A stretch of 64,000 nucleotides of DNA, taken from positions 1,622,177-1,686,176 of the forward strand of contig NZ_VDZU01000001.1 in the NCBI RefSeq assembly GCF_007673525.1, written 5' to 3'. The DNA is from Fictibacillus phosphorivorans (lineage in GTDB: Bacteria > Bacillota > Bacilli > Bacillales > Fictibacillaceae). Below, in pieces: positions 1 through 9,135 of this stretch (positions are counted from its first letter, which is position 1; every line of letters begins with the position of its first letter). Made by a program: the position numbers and the translations under genes. Under the pieces are notes generated by a model. The model had not been told where the DNA came from, did no database searches, and saw only the letters and a list, made by a program, of their open reading frames with translations.

Positions 1-422
1 TTCAGTTTTCAGCGTTAAGTCAGAATGAATCTTTCGCGCGTGTGACGGTTGCTGCGTTTATCGCACAGATCGATCCGACTGTTGATGAACTGACAGAGAT
101 CAAAACAGTTGTTTCTGAAGCGGTAACGAATGCGATCATTCACGGGTACGAGAACAAAGCAACTGGCATGGTTTATATTGAAGCCGCTATTGAAGAAGAT
201 ACGATTCACCTCACGATTCGTGACGAAGGATTAGGGATTCGTGATCTTGATCAAGCAAGGCAGCCCCTTTATACGTCTAAGCCTGAGTTAGAACGCTCAG
301 GCATGGGTTTTACGATCATGGAGAATTTTATGGATAGTGTAGAAGTCATCTCAGAACCGTCTTACGGAACAACGATTCATTTGACAAAATACTTAACCAA
401 AAATAAAGCTATGTGTAATTAA
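1..422 (+). CDS. spoIIAB: Anti-sigma-F factor SpoIIAB (5' truncated by window)
   Basis: Serine kinase and anti-sigma factor that holds sigma-F inactive in the predivisional cell and phosphorylates the anti-anti-sigma factor SpoIIAA. The open frame runs from the window edge, reading [14 protein letters not shown] before the first internal Met, so the true start lies upstream and about 138 residues are visible. GHKL ATPase motifs are present: [12 protein letters not shown] (N-box), DEGLGI (G1) and [10 protein letters not shown] (G2 and lid). The stop is 12 bases before the chosen sigF start, in the usual spoIIA operon arrangement. Identification is by clear family resemblance over the whole visible length. 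Confidence 0.96.
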   Translation, partial: QFSALSQNESFARVTVAAFIAQIDPTVDELTEIKTVVSEAVTNAIIHGYENKATGMVYIEAAIEEDTIHLTIRDEGLGIRDLDQARQPLYTSKPELERSGMGFTIMENFMDSVEVISEPSYGTTIHLTKYLTKNKAMCN

Positions 423-434
423 GGGAGTATGTCT

Positions 435-1193
435 ATGGATGTCGAGGTGAAAGGCAGCAAAAGTGAACCGTTTCTTAAGGATGAAGAGATTAAGTTATTG
501 ATCAAACAGAGTCAGGATGGAGATCAGTCAGCACGTGATACGATTGTTGAAAAGAACATGCGGCTTGTCTGGTCTGTGGTTCAGCGCTTTTTAAACAGAG
601 GTTATGAAGCAGATGACCTCTTTCAAATCGGCTCTATCGGGCTATTAAAATCTGTTGATAAATTTGATCTTTCGTATGATGTTAGGTTCTCCACCTATGC
701 AGTACCTATGATCATCGGTGAGATACAACGCTTCATCAGAGATGATGGAACAGTTAAAGTCAGCAGATCATTAAAAGAGACCGGTAACAAAGTGCGTAAA
801 GCAAAAGATGAACTTTCTAAATCGCTTGGGAGAACACCTACCATTTCAGAAGTGGCAGAATTTCTAGAGATCGCAGTGGAAGATGTTATTATGGCGCAGG
901 ATGCTGTGCGAGCACCACAGTCGATTCATGAAACTGTTTATGAGAATGATGGTGATCCCATTACGCTACTCGACCAAATTTCCGATCATTCGGAAAACAA
1001 GTGGTTCGATAAGATCGCATTAAAAGATATTATGGATAAACTTGATGAGAGAGAACGGCTGATTGTTTATTTAAGGTATTTCAAAGACCAAACGCAATCC
1101 GAAGTAGCCGACCGGCTGGCCATTTCTCAAGTACAGGTATCCAGGCTCGAAAAGAAAATATTATTGTTTATGAAAAACCAGATGGAGACTTAA
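435..1193 (+). CDS. sigF: RNA polymerase sporulation sigma factor sigma-F
   Basis: First forespore-specific sigma factor. The predicted 252 residues show region 2 (FLNRGYEADDLFQIGSIGLL, then RFSTYAVPMIIGEIQRFIRD), region 3 and a region 4 helix-turn-helix (QTQSEVADRLAISQVQVSRLEKK). I chose the ATG at 435, giving MDVEVKG, because the ribosome site AAGGGAG at 421-427 is 7 bases from it; an in-frame ATG at 429 is only one base from that site. It follows spoIIAB in one operon, and the ribosome site overlaps the spoIIAB stop. Length is normal for the family. Confidence 0.97.
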   Translation: MDVEVKGSKSEPFLKDEEIKLLIKQSQDGDQSARDTIVEKNMRLVWSVVQRFLNRGYEADDLFQIGSIGLLKSVDKFDLSYDVRFSTYAVPMIIGEIQRFIRDDGTVKVSRSLKETGNKVRKAKDELSKSLGRTPTISEVAEFLEIAVEDVIMAQDAVRAPQSIHETVYENDGDPITLLDQISDHSENKWFDKIALKDIMDKLDERERLIVYLRYFKDQTQSEVADRLAISQVQVSRLEKKILLFMKNQMET

Positions 1194-1214
1194 ACGTCCT
1201 ATCTGGTTTTTTGC
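1173..1214 (+). terminator. Rho-independent terminator of the spoIIA operon
   Basis: AAAACCAGAT and ATCTGGTTTT form the stem, with GAC/GTC inside it, followed by a T run. The left arm lies within the last codons of sigF, so the terminator overlaps the gene end. Confidence 0.8.
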
Positions 1215-1236
1215 TTTTTTCAAGAACTTGTAAGAG

Positions 1237-1573
1237 AGTTGACCTCCTCCCCAGGTTGCACGCTTTCCATGGGGCGAACGGTGAGCCTCCTGTCTAGTTG
1301 CAGTGACTAGCCCCTCGAGGTCAAAAGGTAAACGGTCAAGAAAGCAAAGTGCGCCTTCCAAGCCCATTTCCCTTTTGCTTGTCGGGGCTGAACGAGTCAC
1401 TTCCACTTTTCGGACTGCGCTTTGCGCCGTTAGGAGTCTCCACCTGCACGCTTCAAGGTTGTCTCTCTGCTCCAGCGTCTACAAGTTTATGCTCACGAAG
1501 TGTACTTCCTCGTCGCATGCCTTACGAGAAGCTCCTCATGTGGCAAGCAGGCAATCTTCCTCTACAATCAACT
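1237..1573 (-). repeat. Dispersed intergenic element, composite copy R1 (reverse orientation)
   Basis: On the minus strand it begins AGTTGATTGTAG and ends with GGTCAACT, giving terminal inverted repeats. It contains core pieces GGTGGAGACTCC, GGAGGCTCACC and CCCCATGGAAAGCG shared with R4-R7. It also carries two extra cassettes: one at 1291-1406 shared with R5, and one around 1490-1550 (GTAAGGCATGCGACGAG on the minus strand) shared with R4. It fills most of the unusually long gap between sigF and spoVAA, which are adjacent in B. subtilis. The open frames crossing it are not credible genes. From 1574 to 1735 I see only AT-rich sequence. Confidence 0.8.
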
Positions 1574-1735
1574 TTCAATGAAGTAGAAAAAAACATCTAA
1601 AAGCAAAAACGCTTAGAAAAAGTTTTTTTTCAGGCGTTACATCAAGAGGCCTCGTTCAAGTTATTCCATATTAGTTGAAAATTTCAAATAAAAGTTCCTA
1701 CAGCCATTAGCGATACCTTATAAACATCATTGATT

Positions 1736-1865
1736 AAGTTGATTGGAGTGTAAGGTGCGAGACTCCTGCGGGACGAGCGGTCAGGTGAGACACTTAGAGG
1801 CGCAAAGCGGCAAGTGGCTCACCGGTCGCCCCGCGGAAAGGGAGCACCTGAAACGGAAATCAACC
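1736..1865 (+). repeat. Dispersed intergenic element, simple copy R2
   Basis: Starts AAGTTGATTGGAG and ends GGAAATCAACC. It carries the complementary arms CTGCGGG (1766-1772) and CCCGCGG (1830-1836) and a central GGTGAG...CTCACC hairpin. Same family as R4-R7. Confidence 0.85.
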
Positions 1866-1935
1866 ACTTTCAAATACATCAATGAGCCCCTGAACGTTTT
1901 TTTTGTGGTAGTTTTTGGATGCTGTTATATGTGAA

Positions 1936-1965
1936 GCATGATAAGAATTCCATCATCGCATACTA
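1936..1965 (+). promoter_or_regulatory. Sigma-G promoter of the spoVA operon
   Basis: GCATG (-35), an 18-base spacer, then CATACTA (-10). This matches the forespore sigma-G consensus GHATR-N18-CATXHTA at every defined position. It lies 35 bases before the spoVAA start, and sigma-G control of spoVA is established in B. subtilis. Confidence 0.85.
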
Positions 1966-2000
1966 AACACAAATGCGCTTAGAAAGAGGTGAAGTGAAAA

Positions 2001-2621
2001 TTGGATAAAACAGTATACCTACGTATGCGTCAACGTGTACAGGTCATTCAGCATCAGAAAGTCACAATTGGTGAAGTTGCACAGATTGTAGCATCTGATG
2101 AATTAGAAGAAGCCATCAAAGGATATATTATCCACGAAGTAACCCCTGAAGATAAGCATTTGATTGTGATCGATGTCATGCGTGTGATTGCGACGATTCA
2201 AAAGAAAAAGCCAGGTTTAGACGTCCAGACCATCGGTCCAGCACAATCGATTCTGGAGATTCAGATGCAACAAAGAAAGCTGGCTCCAGTGTATTTTGTT
2301 TTGGTGTGGCTTCTGCTTTTTACAGGCTCGGCTCTTGCAATCATGAATTTTCATGAAGATGTAAGCATGCAGCTTGTTCATCAAAAAATCTATTTCATGA
2401 TCACGGGGCATTATAAGGAGCAGCCTCTATTACTCCAGATTCCATATTCGTTTGGGCTTGGTCTAGGCATGATTCTTTTCTTTAACCATCTTTTCCGAAA
2501 AAGACTTAATGAAGAACCAAGTCCTTTGGAAGTTGAGATGTTTAATTATCAGCAAGACCTTGATCAGTATGTGATCGTTCATGAGAACAAAGAAACTGAG
2601 AAGAAGATCAATGGGAATTAA
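2001..2621 (+). CDS. spoVAA: Stage V sporulation protein AA
   Basis: First gene of the spoVA operon, whose products form the channel that loads calcium-dipicolinate into the forespore and releases it at germination. The 206 residues have a soluble N-terminal half (about 1-90), then two hydrophobic segments (about 95-115 and 150-165) and an acidic C-terminal tail. The start is TTG, with AGAGGTGAAG about 7 bases upstream; no ATG is suitably placed. The end overlaps the spoVAB start by 11 bases, implying coupled translation. Transcribed from the sigma-G promoter just upstream. Confidence 0.93.
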   Translation: MDKTVYLRMRQRVQVIQHQKVTIGEVAQIVASDELEEAIKGYIIHEVTPEDKHLIVIDVMRVIATIQKKKPGLDVQTIGPAQSILEIQMQQRKLAPVYFVLVWLLLFTGSALAIMNFHEDVSMQLVHQKIYFMITGHYKEQPLLLQIPYSFGLGLGMILFFNHLFRKRLNEEPSPLEVEMFNYQQDLDQYVIVHENKETEKKINGN

Positions 2622-3033
2622 AGTATTGCTCGTTGCCTTTATCGGTTTTGGTGGTGGAATAACAGTAGGTTCTGGTCTTGTCGCTCTTATAACGGTTCTT
2701 GGAATCGTACCTAGGCTGATGCAGCTCTCTAAAACGTATCGATACATCAGAGGTTATGAGTTGAGCATCATATTAGGTGCTGTAATCGGAGGTTGGATGA
2801 ATTTAAGAAACAGTTCGGTAGGGTTTCCCGCTTTCTTTCTAATACCGATCGGACTGTTTACCGGGATCTTTATTGGGATGTTAGCTGCAGCGTTAACTGA
2901 AGTATTGAACGTACTTCCGATTCTTGCCAAAAGAGTAGGATTTGGCGAGAAGATCATCATTATACTAATGGCAATTGTACTTGGGAAAATCTCAGGATCT
3001 TTGTTTCATTGGATGTACTACATTAATCATTAG
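2611..3033 (+). CDS. spoVAB: Stage V sporulation protein AB
   Basis: Small integral membrane protein of the SpoVA channel operon. About 140 residues with four to five hydrophobic segments and the family-like stretch VALITVLGIVPRLMQLSKT near the N-terminus. I prefer the ATG at 2611 (MGIKVLL) over the one at 2581, which would add a very basic RTKKLRRRS leader and a 41-base overlap with spoVAA. The ribosome site (GAGAAGAAG) is weak, so expression probably depends on coupling to spoVAA. Confidence 0.92.
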   Translation: MGIKVLLVAFIGFGGGITVGSGLVALITVLGIVPRLMQLSKTYRYIRGYELSIILGAVIGGWMNLRNSSVGFPAFFLIPIGLFTGIFIGMLAAALTEVLNVLPILAKRVGFGEKIIIILMAIVLGKISGSLFHWMYYINH

Positions 3034-3049
3034 GGATGTGATTGTACTT

Positions 3050-3505
3050 ATGGCAACTAAAGAAGAACAACAGGCATATGCCGAAAAAATTAAATCGATA
3101 CAGCCAAAACCACCGTATGTTCTAAATTGTTTAAAAGCTTTTTTAATAGGTGGAATCATCTGCACGATCGGTCAAGCGATACAAATGTTTTATATGACTT
3201 ACTTTAATTTTACGGAAGAAACAGCAGGAAATCCGACTGTTGCTACGCTCATTTTAATCGCAGCATTATTAACAGGACTCGGAGTATACGATAAGATCGG
3301 TCAATTTGCTGGAGCAGGTTCTGTCGTTCCGGTAACAGGGTTTGCTAACGCCGTTACGAGTGCGGCATTAGAACATAAAAGTGAAGGACTAGTACTTGGG
3401 GTCGCGACAAATCTCTTCAAATTAGCTGGAGCTGTTATTGTATTTGGAGCGGTTTCCGCCTACGTTTTCGGTATGATCCGTTACATCTTTCAGCATTTGA
3501 CATAA
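3050..3505 (+). CDS. spoVAC: Stage V sporulation protein AC
   Basis: Membrane subunit of the SpoVA dipicolinate channel; its B. subtilis relative behaves as a mechanosensitive channel. The 151 residues have a cytoplasmic N-terminus ending in IQPKPPYVLNCLKAFLIGG and three to four membrane segments. The conserved stretch GQFAGAGSVVPVTGFANAVT recurs in related form in SpoVAEb. The ATG at 3050 lies behind AGGGATGTG; an in-frame GTG at 3038 sits on top of that site. It follows spoVAB by 16 bases. Confidence 0.95.
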   Translation: MATKEEQQAYAEKIKSIQPKPPYVLNCLKAFLIGGIICTIGQAIQMFYMTYFNFTEETAGNPTVATLILIAALLTGLGVYDKIGQFAGAGSVVPVTGFANAVTSAALEHKSEGLVLGVATNLFKLAGAVIVFGAVSAYVFGMIRYIFQHLT

Positions 3506-3516
3506 GGAGTGAAGGC

Positions 3517-4533
3517 ATGAACTTATTAGGAAGACAAACATGGAAATTTGCAAACAACATTTACTTAAATGCTGCGGGTACTGCAGTAGGACCGATGGAA
3601 AGCGAAGGACCTCTAGGCAGCTATTTTGATAAAACGTATAACAACCTTCACTGCGGACAAAAGAATTGGGAACTTGCGGAACGTCAGTTGATGGAAGATG
3701 CGATCAATGCATGTTTGCACAAAGTAAAGATGAAGCCAGAAGACATCAACTTCTTGTTGGCGGGTGACTTGTTGAACCAAATTGTTTCGTCAAACTACAC
3801 AGCTAGAGGAAACGGTATACCGTTCCTAGGTGTATTCGGAGCATGTTCAACATCAATGGAGTCTCTAGCATTAGGTGCAGCTTTAGTGGATGGCGGGTAT
3901 GCGAATCGAATTGTCGCTGCAGTAAGCTCACACAATGCTACAGCTGAAAGACAGTTTAGATATCCTACTGAATACGGCGGGCAGAAGCCAGATACAGCTA
4001 CGTTTACCGTAACAGGTGCTGGTGCTGCACTTGTGAGCAAAGAGGTCTCAGATATAAAGATCACATCGGCAACTGTCGGAAAAGTAGTGGACTTAGGAAT
4101 CAAAGATCCTTTTGACATGGGGTCAGCGATGGCTCCTGCTGCTGCAGACACGATTGCGGCTCATTTTAAAGAGATGGATGTTCAACCAGATGAGTACGAT
4201 CTAATCGCGACAGGTGATCTATCTGGCGTTGGTGCACCGATCGTTAAAATGTTATTAAAAGAGCAAGGTTATGATGTGTCAGACAATCATCGAGATTGTG
4301 GATTGATGATCTATCGAAGCGGGCAGCAAGTTTTTGCAGGTGGAAGTGGCTGTGCGTGCTCTGCAGTCGTTACGTATGGATATATTTTAGACGAGATTCG
4401 AAAAGGCAATCTGAAGAAAGTCTTAATGGTCGCTACAGGTGCATTATTGAATCCGGTGATGGTTCAGCAAAAAGAGAGTATTCCAACGGTTGCTCACGGC
4501 GTGGTTTTAGAGCGAGCGGAAGGAGGGCAATAA
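3517..4533 (+). CDS. spoVAD: Stage V sporulation protein AD
   Basis: Soluble dipicolinate-binding subunit of the SpoVA complex, with a thiolase/ketoacyl-synthase fold. The 338 residues show [17 protein letters not shown] (nucleophile-elbow region), the [20 protein letters not shown] stretch and [10 protein letters not shown] near the C-terminus. Start ATG with AAGGAG 7 bases upstream. The final codons contain the ribosome site (GGAAGGAGG) for spoVAEb, which starts one base after the stop. Confidence 0.97.
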   Translation: MNLLGRQTWKFANNIYLNAAGTAVGPMESEGPLGSYFDKTYNNLHCGQKNWELAERQLMEDAINACLHKVKMKPEDINFLLAGDLLNQIVSSNYTARGNGIPFLGVFGACSTSMESLALGAALVDGGYANRIVAAVSSHNATAERQFRYPTEYGGQKPDTATFTVTGAGAALVSKEVSDIKITSATVGKVVDLGIKDPFDMGSAMAPAAADTIAAHFKEMDVQPDEYDLIATGDLSGVGAPIVKMLLKEQGYDVSDNHRDCGLMIYRSGQQVFAGGSGCACSAVVTYGYILDEIRKGNLKKVLMVATGALLNPVMVQQKESIPTVAHGVVLERAEGGQ

Positions 4534-4534
4534 G

Positions 4535-4885
4535 ATGGAATTTTTTTGGGCGTTTGTAGTAGGTGGAGCCATATGTGTTGTCGGCCAGCTGATGATGGAT
4601 GTAATGAAGTTGACTCCGGCTCATGTAACGACTTCCTTCGTAGTAATCGGTGCACTTCTTGATGCTTTTGGTATCTATGATAACTTGATCAAATTTGCAG
4701 GTGCAGGTGCTACGGTTCCGATCACAAGTTTTGGTCACTCCCTTCTACACGGAGCGATGGCTTCAGCTGAAGAACATGGCTTTATCGGAATCGCTATGGG
4801 GATCTTTGAGTTAACATCTGCAGGAATCTCATCCGCTGTTTTGTTTGGATTTTTAGTAGCAGTAATCTTCGAACCAAAGGGGTGA
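4535..4885 (+). CDS. spoVAEb: Stage V sporulation protein AEb
   Basis: Membrane subunit of the SpoVA channel, 116 residues with three to four hydrophobic segments. [19 protein letters not shown] is homologous in pattern to the SpoVAC motif, pointing to an ancient duplication. Its ribosome site is inside the end of spoVAD, and the next gene follows after 4 bases. Confidence 0.95.
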   Translation: MEFFWAFVVGGAICVVGQLMMDVMKLTPAHVTTSFVVIGALLDAFGIYDNLIKFAGAGATVPITSFGHSLLHGAMASAEEHGFIGIAMGIFELTSAGISSAVLFGFLVAVIFEPKG

Positions 4886-4889
4886 TCAC

Positions 4890-5468
4890 ATGGTGAAGAA
4901 ACGGGTCATTTTCATAACGGATGGAGATCTGTATGCACTACGAGTCGTCGAGCATGCGGCTAAACAAGTTGGAGGACGTTGTATTTCGCATTCTTGGGGA
5001 AATCCAACACGAAAAAGTGGTATAGAGCTTGTGGAGATGATCCGAAAAACACCTCATGACCCTGTACTTGTGATGTTTGATGACTGTGGATATAAAGGAG
5101 AAGGTCCTGGCGAACATGCGATGAGGTATATTCATCAGCAGAAGGATATCGATGTGATTGGTGCTGTAGCAGTTGCTTCCAAAACACATTTTACAGAATG
5201 GACAAAAGTTCATTGTTCGATGGACCGATATGGAGAATTGACCGAATTTGGTATTGATAAGAGTGGAATTCCGGACCTTGAAACAGGAAGGATTAACGGG
5301 GATACCGTCTATATCCTCGATGAATTAAACCTTCCTTTCGTAGTAGGTGTCGGGGACATCGGAAAAATGGCAGGTTTTGATGCAATAGAAAAAGGAGCTC
5401 CAATTACTGTAAAAGCAATTCAACTCATTTTAGAAAGGAGCGAATCAATTGGCAACCGAAAAAAATAA
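4890..5468 (+). CDS. spoVAEa: Stage V sporulation protein AEa
   Basis: Soluble 192-residue protein of the spoVA operon. The N-terminus KKRVIFITDGDLYALRVVEHAA resembles a Rossmann-type strand-helix start, and LVMFDDCGYKGEGPGEHAM is a conserved acidic/Gly loop. Its biochemical role is not well defined in any species; it is part of the seven-gene operon. It overlaps spoVAF by 20 bases, which carry the spoVAF ribosome site. Confidence 0.93.
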   Translation: MVKKRVIFITDGDLYALRVVEHAAKQVGGRCISHSWGNPTRKSGIELVEMIRKTPHDPVLVMFDDCGYKGEGPGEHAMRYIHQQKDIDVIGAVAVASKTHFTEWTKVHCSMDRYGELTEFGIDKSGIPDLETGRINGDTVYILDELNLPFVVGVGDIGKMAGFDAIEKGAPITVKAIQLILERSESIGNRKK

Positions 5469-6924
5469 AACACCAATCAGTAAAAACATTGAAGATACGG
5501 AAAGGTTTCTAAAAGAGCGACTCGGCATTGGTGTAAGTTTTGATGTTGGTGTCAGAAAGATCTTTGTTTTAAAAAAGGAACTTCAGCTGTATTATTGTAC
5601 GGGACTTTGTGACAGTGAGTTCATTATCATGATCTATCGCGAACTAATGGATATGGATCATGGTCATCGCGCACCAAGTAAAGTAAAAGATCTTGTACAT
5701 AACCACCTTGCCCATCAGCAAGTAGAGATTACGAAGTCGTTGGATGAAGCTGTAGACCGTATGCTCTCAGGTCTGATCGTTATATTCATTGATGGTGAAG
5801 AAGAAGCATTCGTTGTGGATGTAAGAAGTTATCCAGGAAGATCACCAGAAGAGCCAGACATTGAGAAAGTGGTAAGGGGAGCTCGTGATGGATACACGGA
5901 GAATATTATCATCAATACTGCTCTTACGAGAAGGCGTATTCGAGATGAACGATTAAGACACGAAATTCTTCAAGTAGGTGAGCGTTCCAAAACGGATGTG
6001 TGTCTGGCTTATATTCAAGATGTAGCTGATCCTGGACTCGTTGACCTTATTAGAAAAGAGCTAAACTCTATTGAGATCGACGGAATACCCATGGCCGATA
6101 AGACGATAGAAGAATTTGTAGTAAAACAAGGCTGGAATCCGTTTCCTTTAGTCCGTTACACAGAAAGACCCGATGTTGCTGCTCAACACTTGATGGAAGG
6201 TCATGTTTTAATCATCACAGATACATCGCCAAGTGTCATCATCACACCTACAACACTTTTTCATCACGTACAACATGCAGAAGAGTTTAGGCAGACACCA
6301 TTCATAGGTGCATTTTTAAGATGGACCCGTTTTACAGGTATGCTGGCATCGGTATTCTTAGTACCAATGTGGCTATTGTTCTCGATGGAAGAACAGTTGC
6401 TGCCACCTTTTATTGATTTTATAGGGCCCAATAAGCACACGAACATACCTTTGTTTCTCCAGATTATTTTTGCAGAGATCGGTATCGATATCTTAAGACT
6501 TGCCGCCATTCATACACCTAGTGCACTCTCAACTGCCATGGGTCTAATTGCAGCTGTATTGATCGGCCAAATTGCAATAGATGTAGGTTTATTCGTTCCA
6601 GAAGTTATTTTATACGTTGCGATTGCAGCGATCGGAGCGTTCTCTACACCTAGTTATGAGTTAAGTATCGCCAACAGGGTTTTGCGCCTCTTTCTGATAA
6701 TAATGGTCATGCTTTTCAAAGTTCCTGGGTTTATCGTTGGTTTTACGATTATGATTATTTATATGGCAACGATTAAGAATCTGAACACGCCTTATCTATG
6801 GCCGTTCATTCCATTTAATCCTAAAGCATTCCTGCAGATCGTTATTCGAGTAGCCGTTCCACTATCTAAAGTTCGGCCAAGTATCGTACATCCGCAGAAC
6901 ACCAAAAAACAGCCAACTAATTAA
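5449..6924 (+). CDS. spoVAF: GerA-family spore protein SpoVAF
   Basis: Germinant-receptor A-subunit-like membrane protein, 491 residues. The large hydrophilic N-terminal domain (about 1-285) is followed by several membrane segments (about 290-460), including the family-typical RWTRFTGMLASVFLVPMWLL and IFAEIGIDILRLAAIHTPSA. The start is TTG, with AAAGGAG 8 bases upstream, inside spoVAEa. SpoVAF is an accessory germination protein in Bacillus. It is the last gene of the operon; I see no clear terminator after it. Confidence 0.95.
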   Translation: MATEKNKTPISKNIEDTERFLKERLGIGVSFDVGVRKIFVLKKELQLYYCTGLCDSEFIIMIYRELMDMDHGHRAPSKVKDLVHNHLAHQQVEITKSLDEAVDRMLSGLIVIFIDGEEEAFVVDVRSYPGRSPEEPDIEKVVRGARDGYTENIIINTALTRRRIRDERLRHEILQVGERSKTDVCLAYIQDVADPGLVDLIRKELNSIEIDGIPMADKTIEEFVVKQGWNPFPLVRYTERPDVAAQHLMEGHVLIITDTSPSVIITPTTLFHHVQHAEEFRQTPFIGAFLRWTRFTGMLASVFLVPMWLLFSMEEQLLPPFIDFIGPNKHTNIPLFLQIIFAEIGIDILRLAAIHTPSALSTAMGLIAAVLIGQIAIDVGLFVPEVILYVAIAAIGAFSTPSYELSIANRVLRLFLIIMVMLFKVPGFIVGFTIMIIYMATIKNLNTPYLWPFIPFNPKAFLQIVIRVAVPLSKVRPSIVHPQNTKKQPTN

Positions 6925-6983
6925 TCTGTCCCTTGCTGATTGTTGAAAATTGTGTTAAATTCATAACTAATTAAATATGCCTC

Positions 6984-7172
6984 ATATGAGGTAGAGGCGC
7001 AAAACGAATGAGTAGCATATGGAGTTTGTGGATGACGATGAAATATGTTGAAAGGTCAATTTGCCGAAGTGTAGAAAGAGCTCCATCTCTTTTTATGCTG
7101 GGCCGCTGCTGAACAAGCAACGGACTGTCACTACAACTGTAGTGGAGAGCTATTCCGACATGAGGGTACGGT
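6984..7172 (+). promoter_or_regulatory. Lysine riboswitch (L box)
   Basis: The leader contains the conserved L-box blocks in order: GAGGTAGAGGCGC (6989-7000), GAGTAGCATATGGAG, GAAAGGTCAATTTGCCGAAG, ATGCTGGGCCGCTGCT, ACTGTCACTACAACTGTAGTGGAGAGCT and a closing AUG-rich arm. It is followed directly by a terminator hairpin. High lysine should favour termination ahead of lysA. In B. subtilis the L box controls lysC rather than lysA, so direct control of the last biosynthetic step is a difference worth noting. Confidence 0.9.
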
Positions 7173-7175
7173 TAT

Positions 7176-7206
7176 GACAGCCTGCCTTAGTTGCGGCTGT
7201 CTTTTG
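7176..7206 (+). terminator. Riboswitch-controlled terminator before lysA
   Basis: GACAGCC and GGCTGTC arms with TTTT after them, placed between the L-box aptamer and the lysA ribosome site. This is the expected expression platform. Confidence 0.85.
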
Positions 7207-7253
7207 TATTTGTCGGGATTGAATTCTCTATCAACAACGAGAGGGGATTTTTT

Positions 7254-8576
7254 GTGAATTTACACGGAACATCAAAAATTGGAGATAATCATCATCTATG
7301 GATCGGTGGTTTAGATACGGTAGATCTAGCGAAAAAATACGGAACGCCGCTTTATCTGTATGATCTATCCTTAATTAAAAATAGAGCAAGAGGCTTCAAA
7401 AAAGCATTCGAGGAAAATGAGGTAGGATATCAAGTCGCTTATGCTTCAAAAGCTTTTTCATCGATCGCTATGTTTCAGCTAATCGAGCAAGAAGGATTGA
7501 GTCTCGATGTAGTTTCAGGCGGTGAACTTTACACAGCACTTCAAGCCGAATTTCCACCTGAGAGAATACACTTTCATGGAAACAACAAGAGCTTAGCAGA
7601 ATTAGAATTTGCACTTACCGCTGGAGTCGGCTGTATTGTAGTGGATAACTTTCATGAGATCTCATTGTTAAAAATGCTGAGCAGTAAGCTGAACAAAAAA
7701 GTAAACATCTTACTACGCTTAACTCCGGGAATTGAAGCACACACACATGATTACATCATAACAGGTCAAGAAGATTCTAAATTTGGATTTGATCTAGGAA
7801 ATGGTCAAGGAGACAAAGCACTTCAAGAAGTACTTGCATTTGAAGGCTTTCGAGTTTTAGGCATTCACTGTCATATTGGCTCTCAAATCTTTGAAACAGA
7901 AGGGTTCACCCTTGCGATTGAAAAGTTATTCGGTCACTTTAAGAAATGGGAAGAAAACTATAGCTATTTTCCAAGTGTCGTAAACCTTGGAGGCGGGTTC
8001 GGCATTCAATACACATCAGAGGATACACCGCTTTCTCCTGAACAGTACGTTTCGGCGATGATTGTAGAAGTGAAAAAGCAGATGATTCACTTTGAAGGGC
8101 AAGAGCTGCCTGAACTTTGGATCGAACCAGGCCGTTCACTCGTAGGTGATGCAGGTACGACGATCTATTCGATCGGCTCACAAAAAGAGATCGAAGGAGT
8201 TAGACACTATGTGTCTATTGATGGTGGGATGACAGATAACATTCGTCCTGCACTCTATCAAGCAAAATATGAAGCATTCGTAGCAAATAAGATGAACGCA
8301 GAACCAACACAAACGGTATCTATCGCAGGCAAATGCTGTGAGAGTGGCGATATGTTGATCTGGGATATTGAACTTCCAAAAGTTTGTGATAACGACTTCT
8401 TGGCCGTTTCCTGTACCGGTGCTTACGGTTATAGTATGGCGAGCAACTATAATAGAATCCAGCGGCCGGCTGTGGTTTTTGTAGAGAACGGTGAAGAACA
8501 GCTGGTAGTTAAGCGGGAAACGTATGAAGACCTTATCAAGAACGATGTTCCGTTAAAATCGAATGTTTTTGTGTAA
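7254..8576 (+). CDS. lysA: Diaminopimelate decarboxylase
   Basis: PLP enzyme converting meso-diaminopimelate to L-lysine. The 440 residues show the PLP lysine in VAYASKAFSS (about residue 66), the HGNNKS block, GVHCHIGSQIF-like GIHCHIGSQIF, the glycine loop NLGGGFGI, EPGRSLVGDAG and CCESGD near the C-terminus. The start is GTG at 7254 behind GAGGGGAT; reading further upstream would run into the terminator hairpin. Controlled by the lysine riboswitch. It sits after spoVA as in B. subtilis. Confidence 0.97.
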   Translation: MNLHGTSKIGDNHHLWIGGLDTVDLAKKYGTPLYLYDLSLIKNRARGFKKAFEENEVGYQVAYASKAFSSIAMFQLIEQEGLSLDVVSGGELYTALQAEFPPERIHFHGNNKSLAELEFALTAGVGCIVVDNFHEISLLKMLSSKLNKKVNILLRLTPGIEAHTHDYIITGQEDSKFGFDLGNGQGDKALQEVLAFEGFRVLGIHCHIGSQIFETEGFTLAIEKLFGHFKKWEENYSYFPSVVNLGGGFGIQYTSEDTPLSPEQYVSAMIVEVKKQMIHFEGQELPELWIEPGRSLVGDAGTTIYSIGSQKEIEGVRHYVSIDGGMTDNIRPALYQAKYEAFVANKMNAEPTQTVSIAGKCCESGDMLIWDIELPKVCDNDFLAVSCTGAYGYSMASNYNRIQRPAVVFVENGEEQLVVKRETYEDLIKNDVPLKSNVFV

Positions 8577-8645
8577 ATTAGTTTACGGAGCAGCCATTTA
8601 ACCGTACAATGGAAGTTGAATGAAGTAGAAGGAGGCCTGTTTTTT

Positions 8646-9080
8646 ATGAAAAAAGGTTCGATTGAATTTGAAAACGGCGAAAAAATTGTATTTGATCTGT
8701 ATCAGGAGGAAGCACCTGGAACAGTAGAAAACTTTGAAAAACTTGCAAACGAAGGATTTTACAACGGTGTAACGTTCCACCGTGTTATCCCTGGATTTGT
8801 TGCTCAAGGTGGAGATCCAACAGGAACTGGAGCTGGCGGCCCTGGTTATTCAATTCCTTGTGAAACAGAAGGAAACCCGCATAAGCACGTAGCGGGATCT
8901 CTTTCAATGGCGCATGCTGGCCGTGATACAGGTGGAAGCCAATTCTTTATCGTACACGAGCCACAGCCGCACTTGAACGGTGTTCATACTGTTTTTGGAC
9001 AAGTTACAGAAGGTTTGGAAACAGTACTTCGTATTAAACAAGGCGATGTAATGAAAGAAGTTAAAGTTTGGGAAGAATAA
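8646..9080 (+). CDS. ppiB: Peptidyl-prolyl cis-trans isomerase, cyclophilin type
   Basis: Cytoplasmic cyclophilin, 144 residues, catalysing proline isomerisation. [25 protein letters not shown] contains the catalytic Arg region, and [16 protein letters not shown] is the second signature. ATG at 8646 with AAGGAGG 10 bases before; the ATG at 8616 lacks a site. Single gene followed by a strong terminator. Confidence 0.96.
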   Translation: MKKGSIEFENGEKIVFDLYQEEAPGTVENFEKLANEGFYNGVTFHRVIPGFVAQGGDPTGTGAGGPGYSIPCETEGNPHKHVAGSLSMAHAGRDTGGSQFFIVHEPQPHLNGVHTVFGQVTEGLETVLRIKQGDVMKEVKVWEE

Positions 9081-9092
9081 TTTCCAAATAAG

Positions 9093-9122
9093 AAAAGCTC
9101 CGGATTTTTCCGGAGCTTTTTT
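9093..9122 (+). terminator. Terminator after ppiB
   Basis: AAAAGCTCCGG...CCGGAGCTTTTTT hairpin. The A-rich left side could let it also serve the convergent DUF309 gene. Confidence 0.9.
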
Positions 9123-9135
9123 ATGCTTTAGGCAA

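Noticed and set aside
1161..1581. Open frames of 80-90 codons on both strands (for example 1303-1581 plus, 1161-1406 minus)
   Set aside because: They lie entirely inside repeat R1, have no ribosome sites, and their compositions are unlike proteins.
1743..1934. 63-codon plus-strand frame
   Set aside because: It crosses repeat R2 and ends in AT-rich leader; no ribosome site or family.
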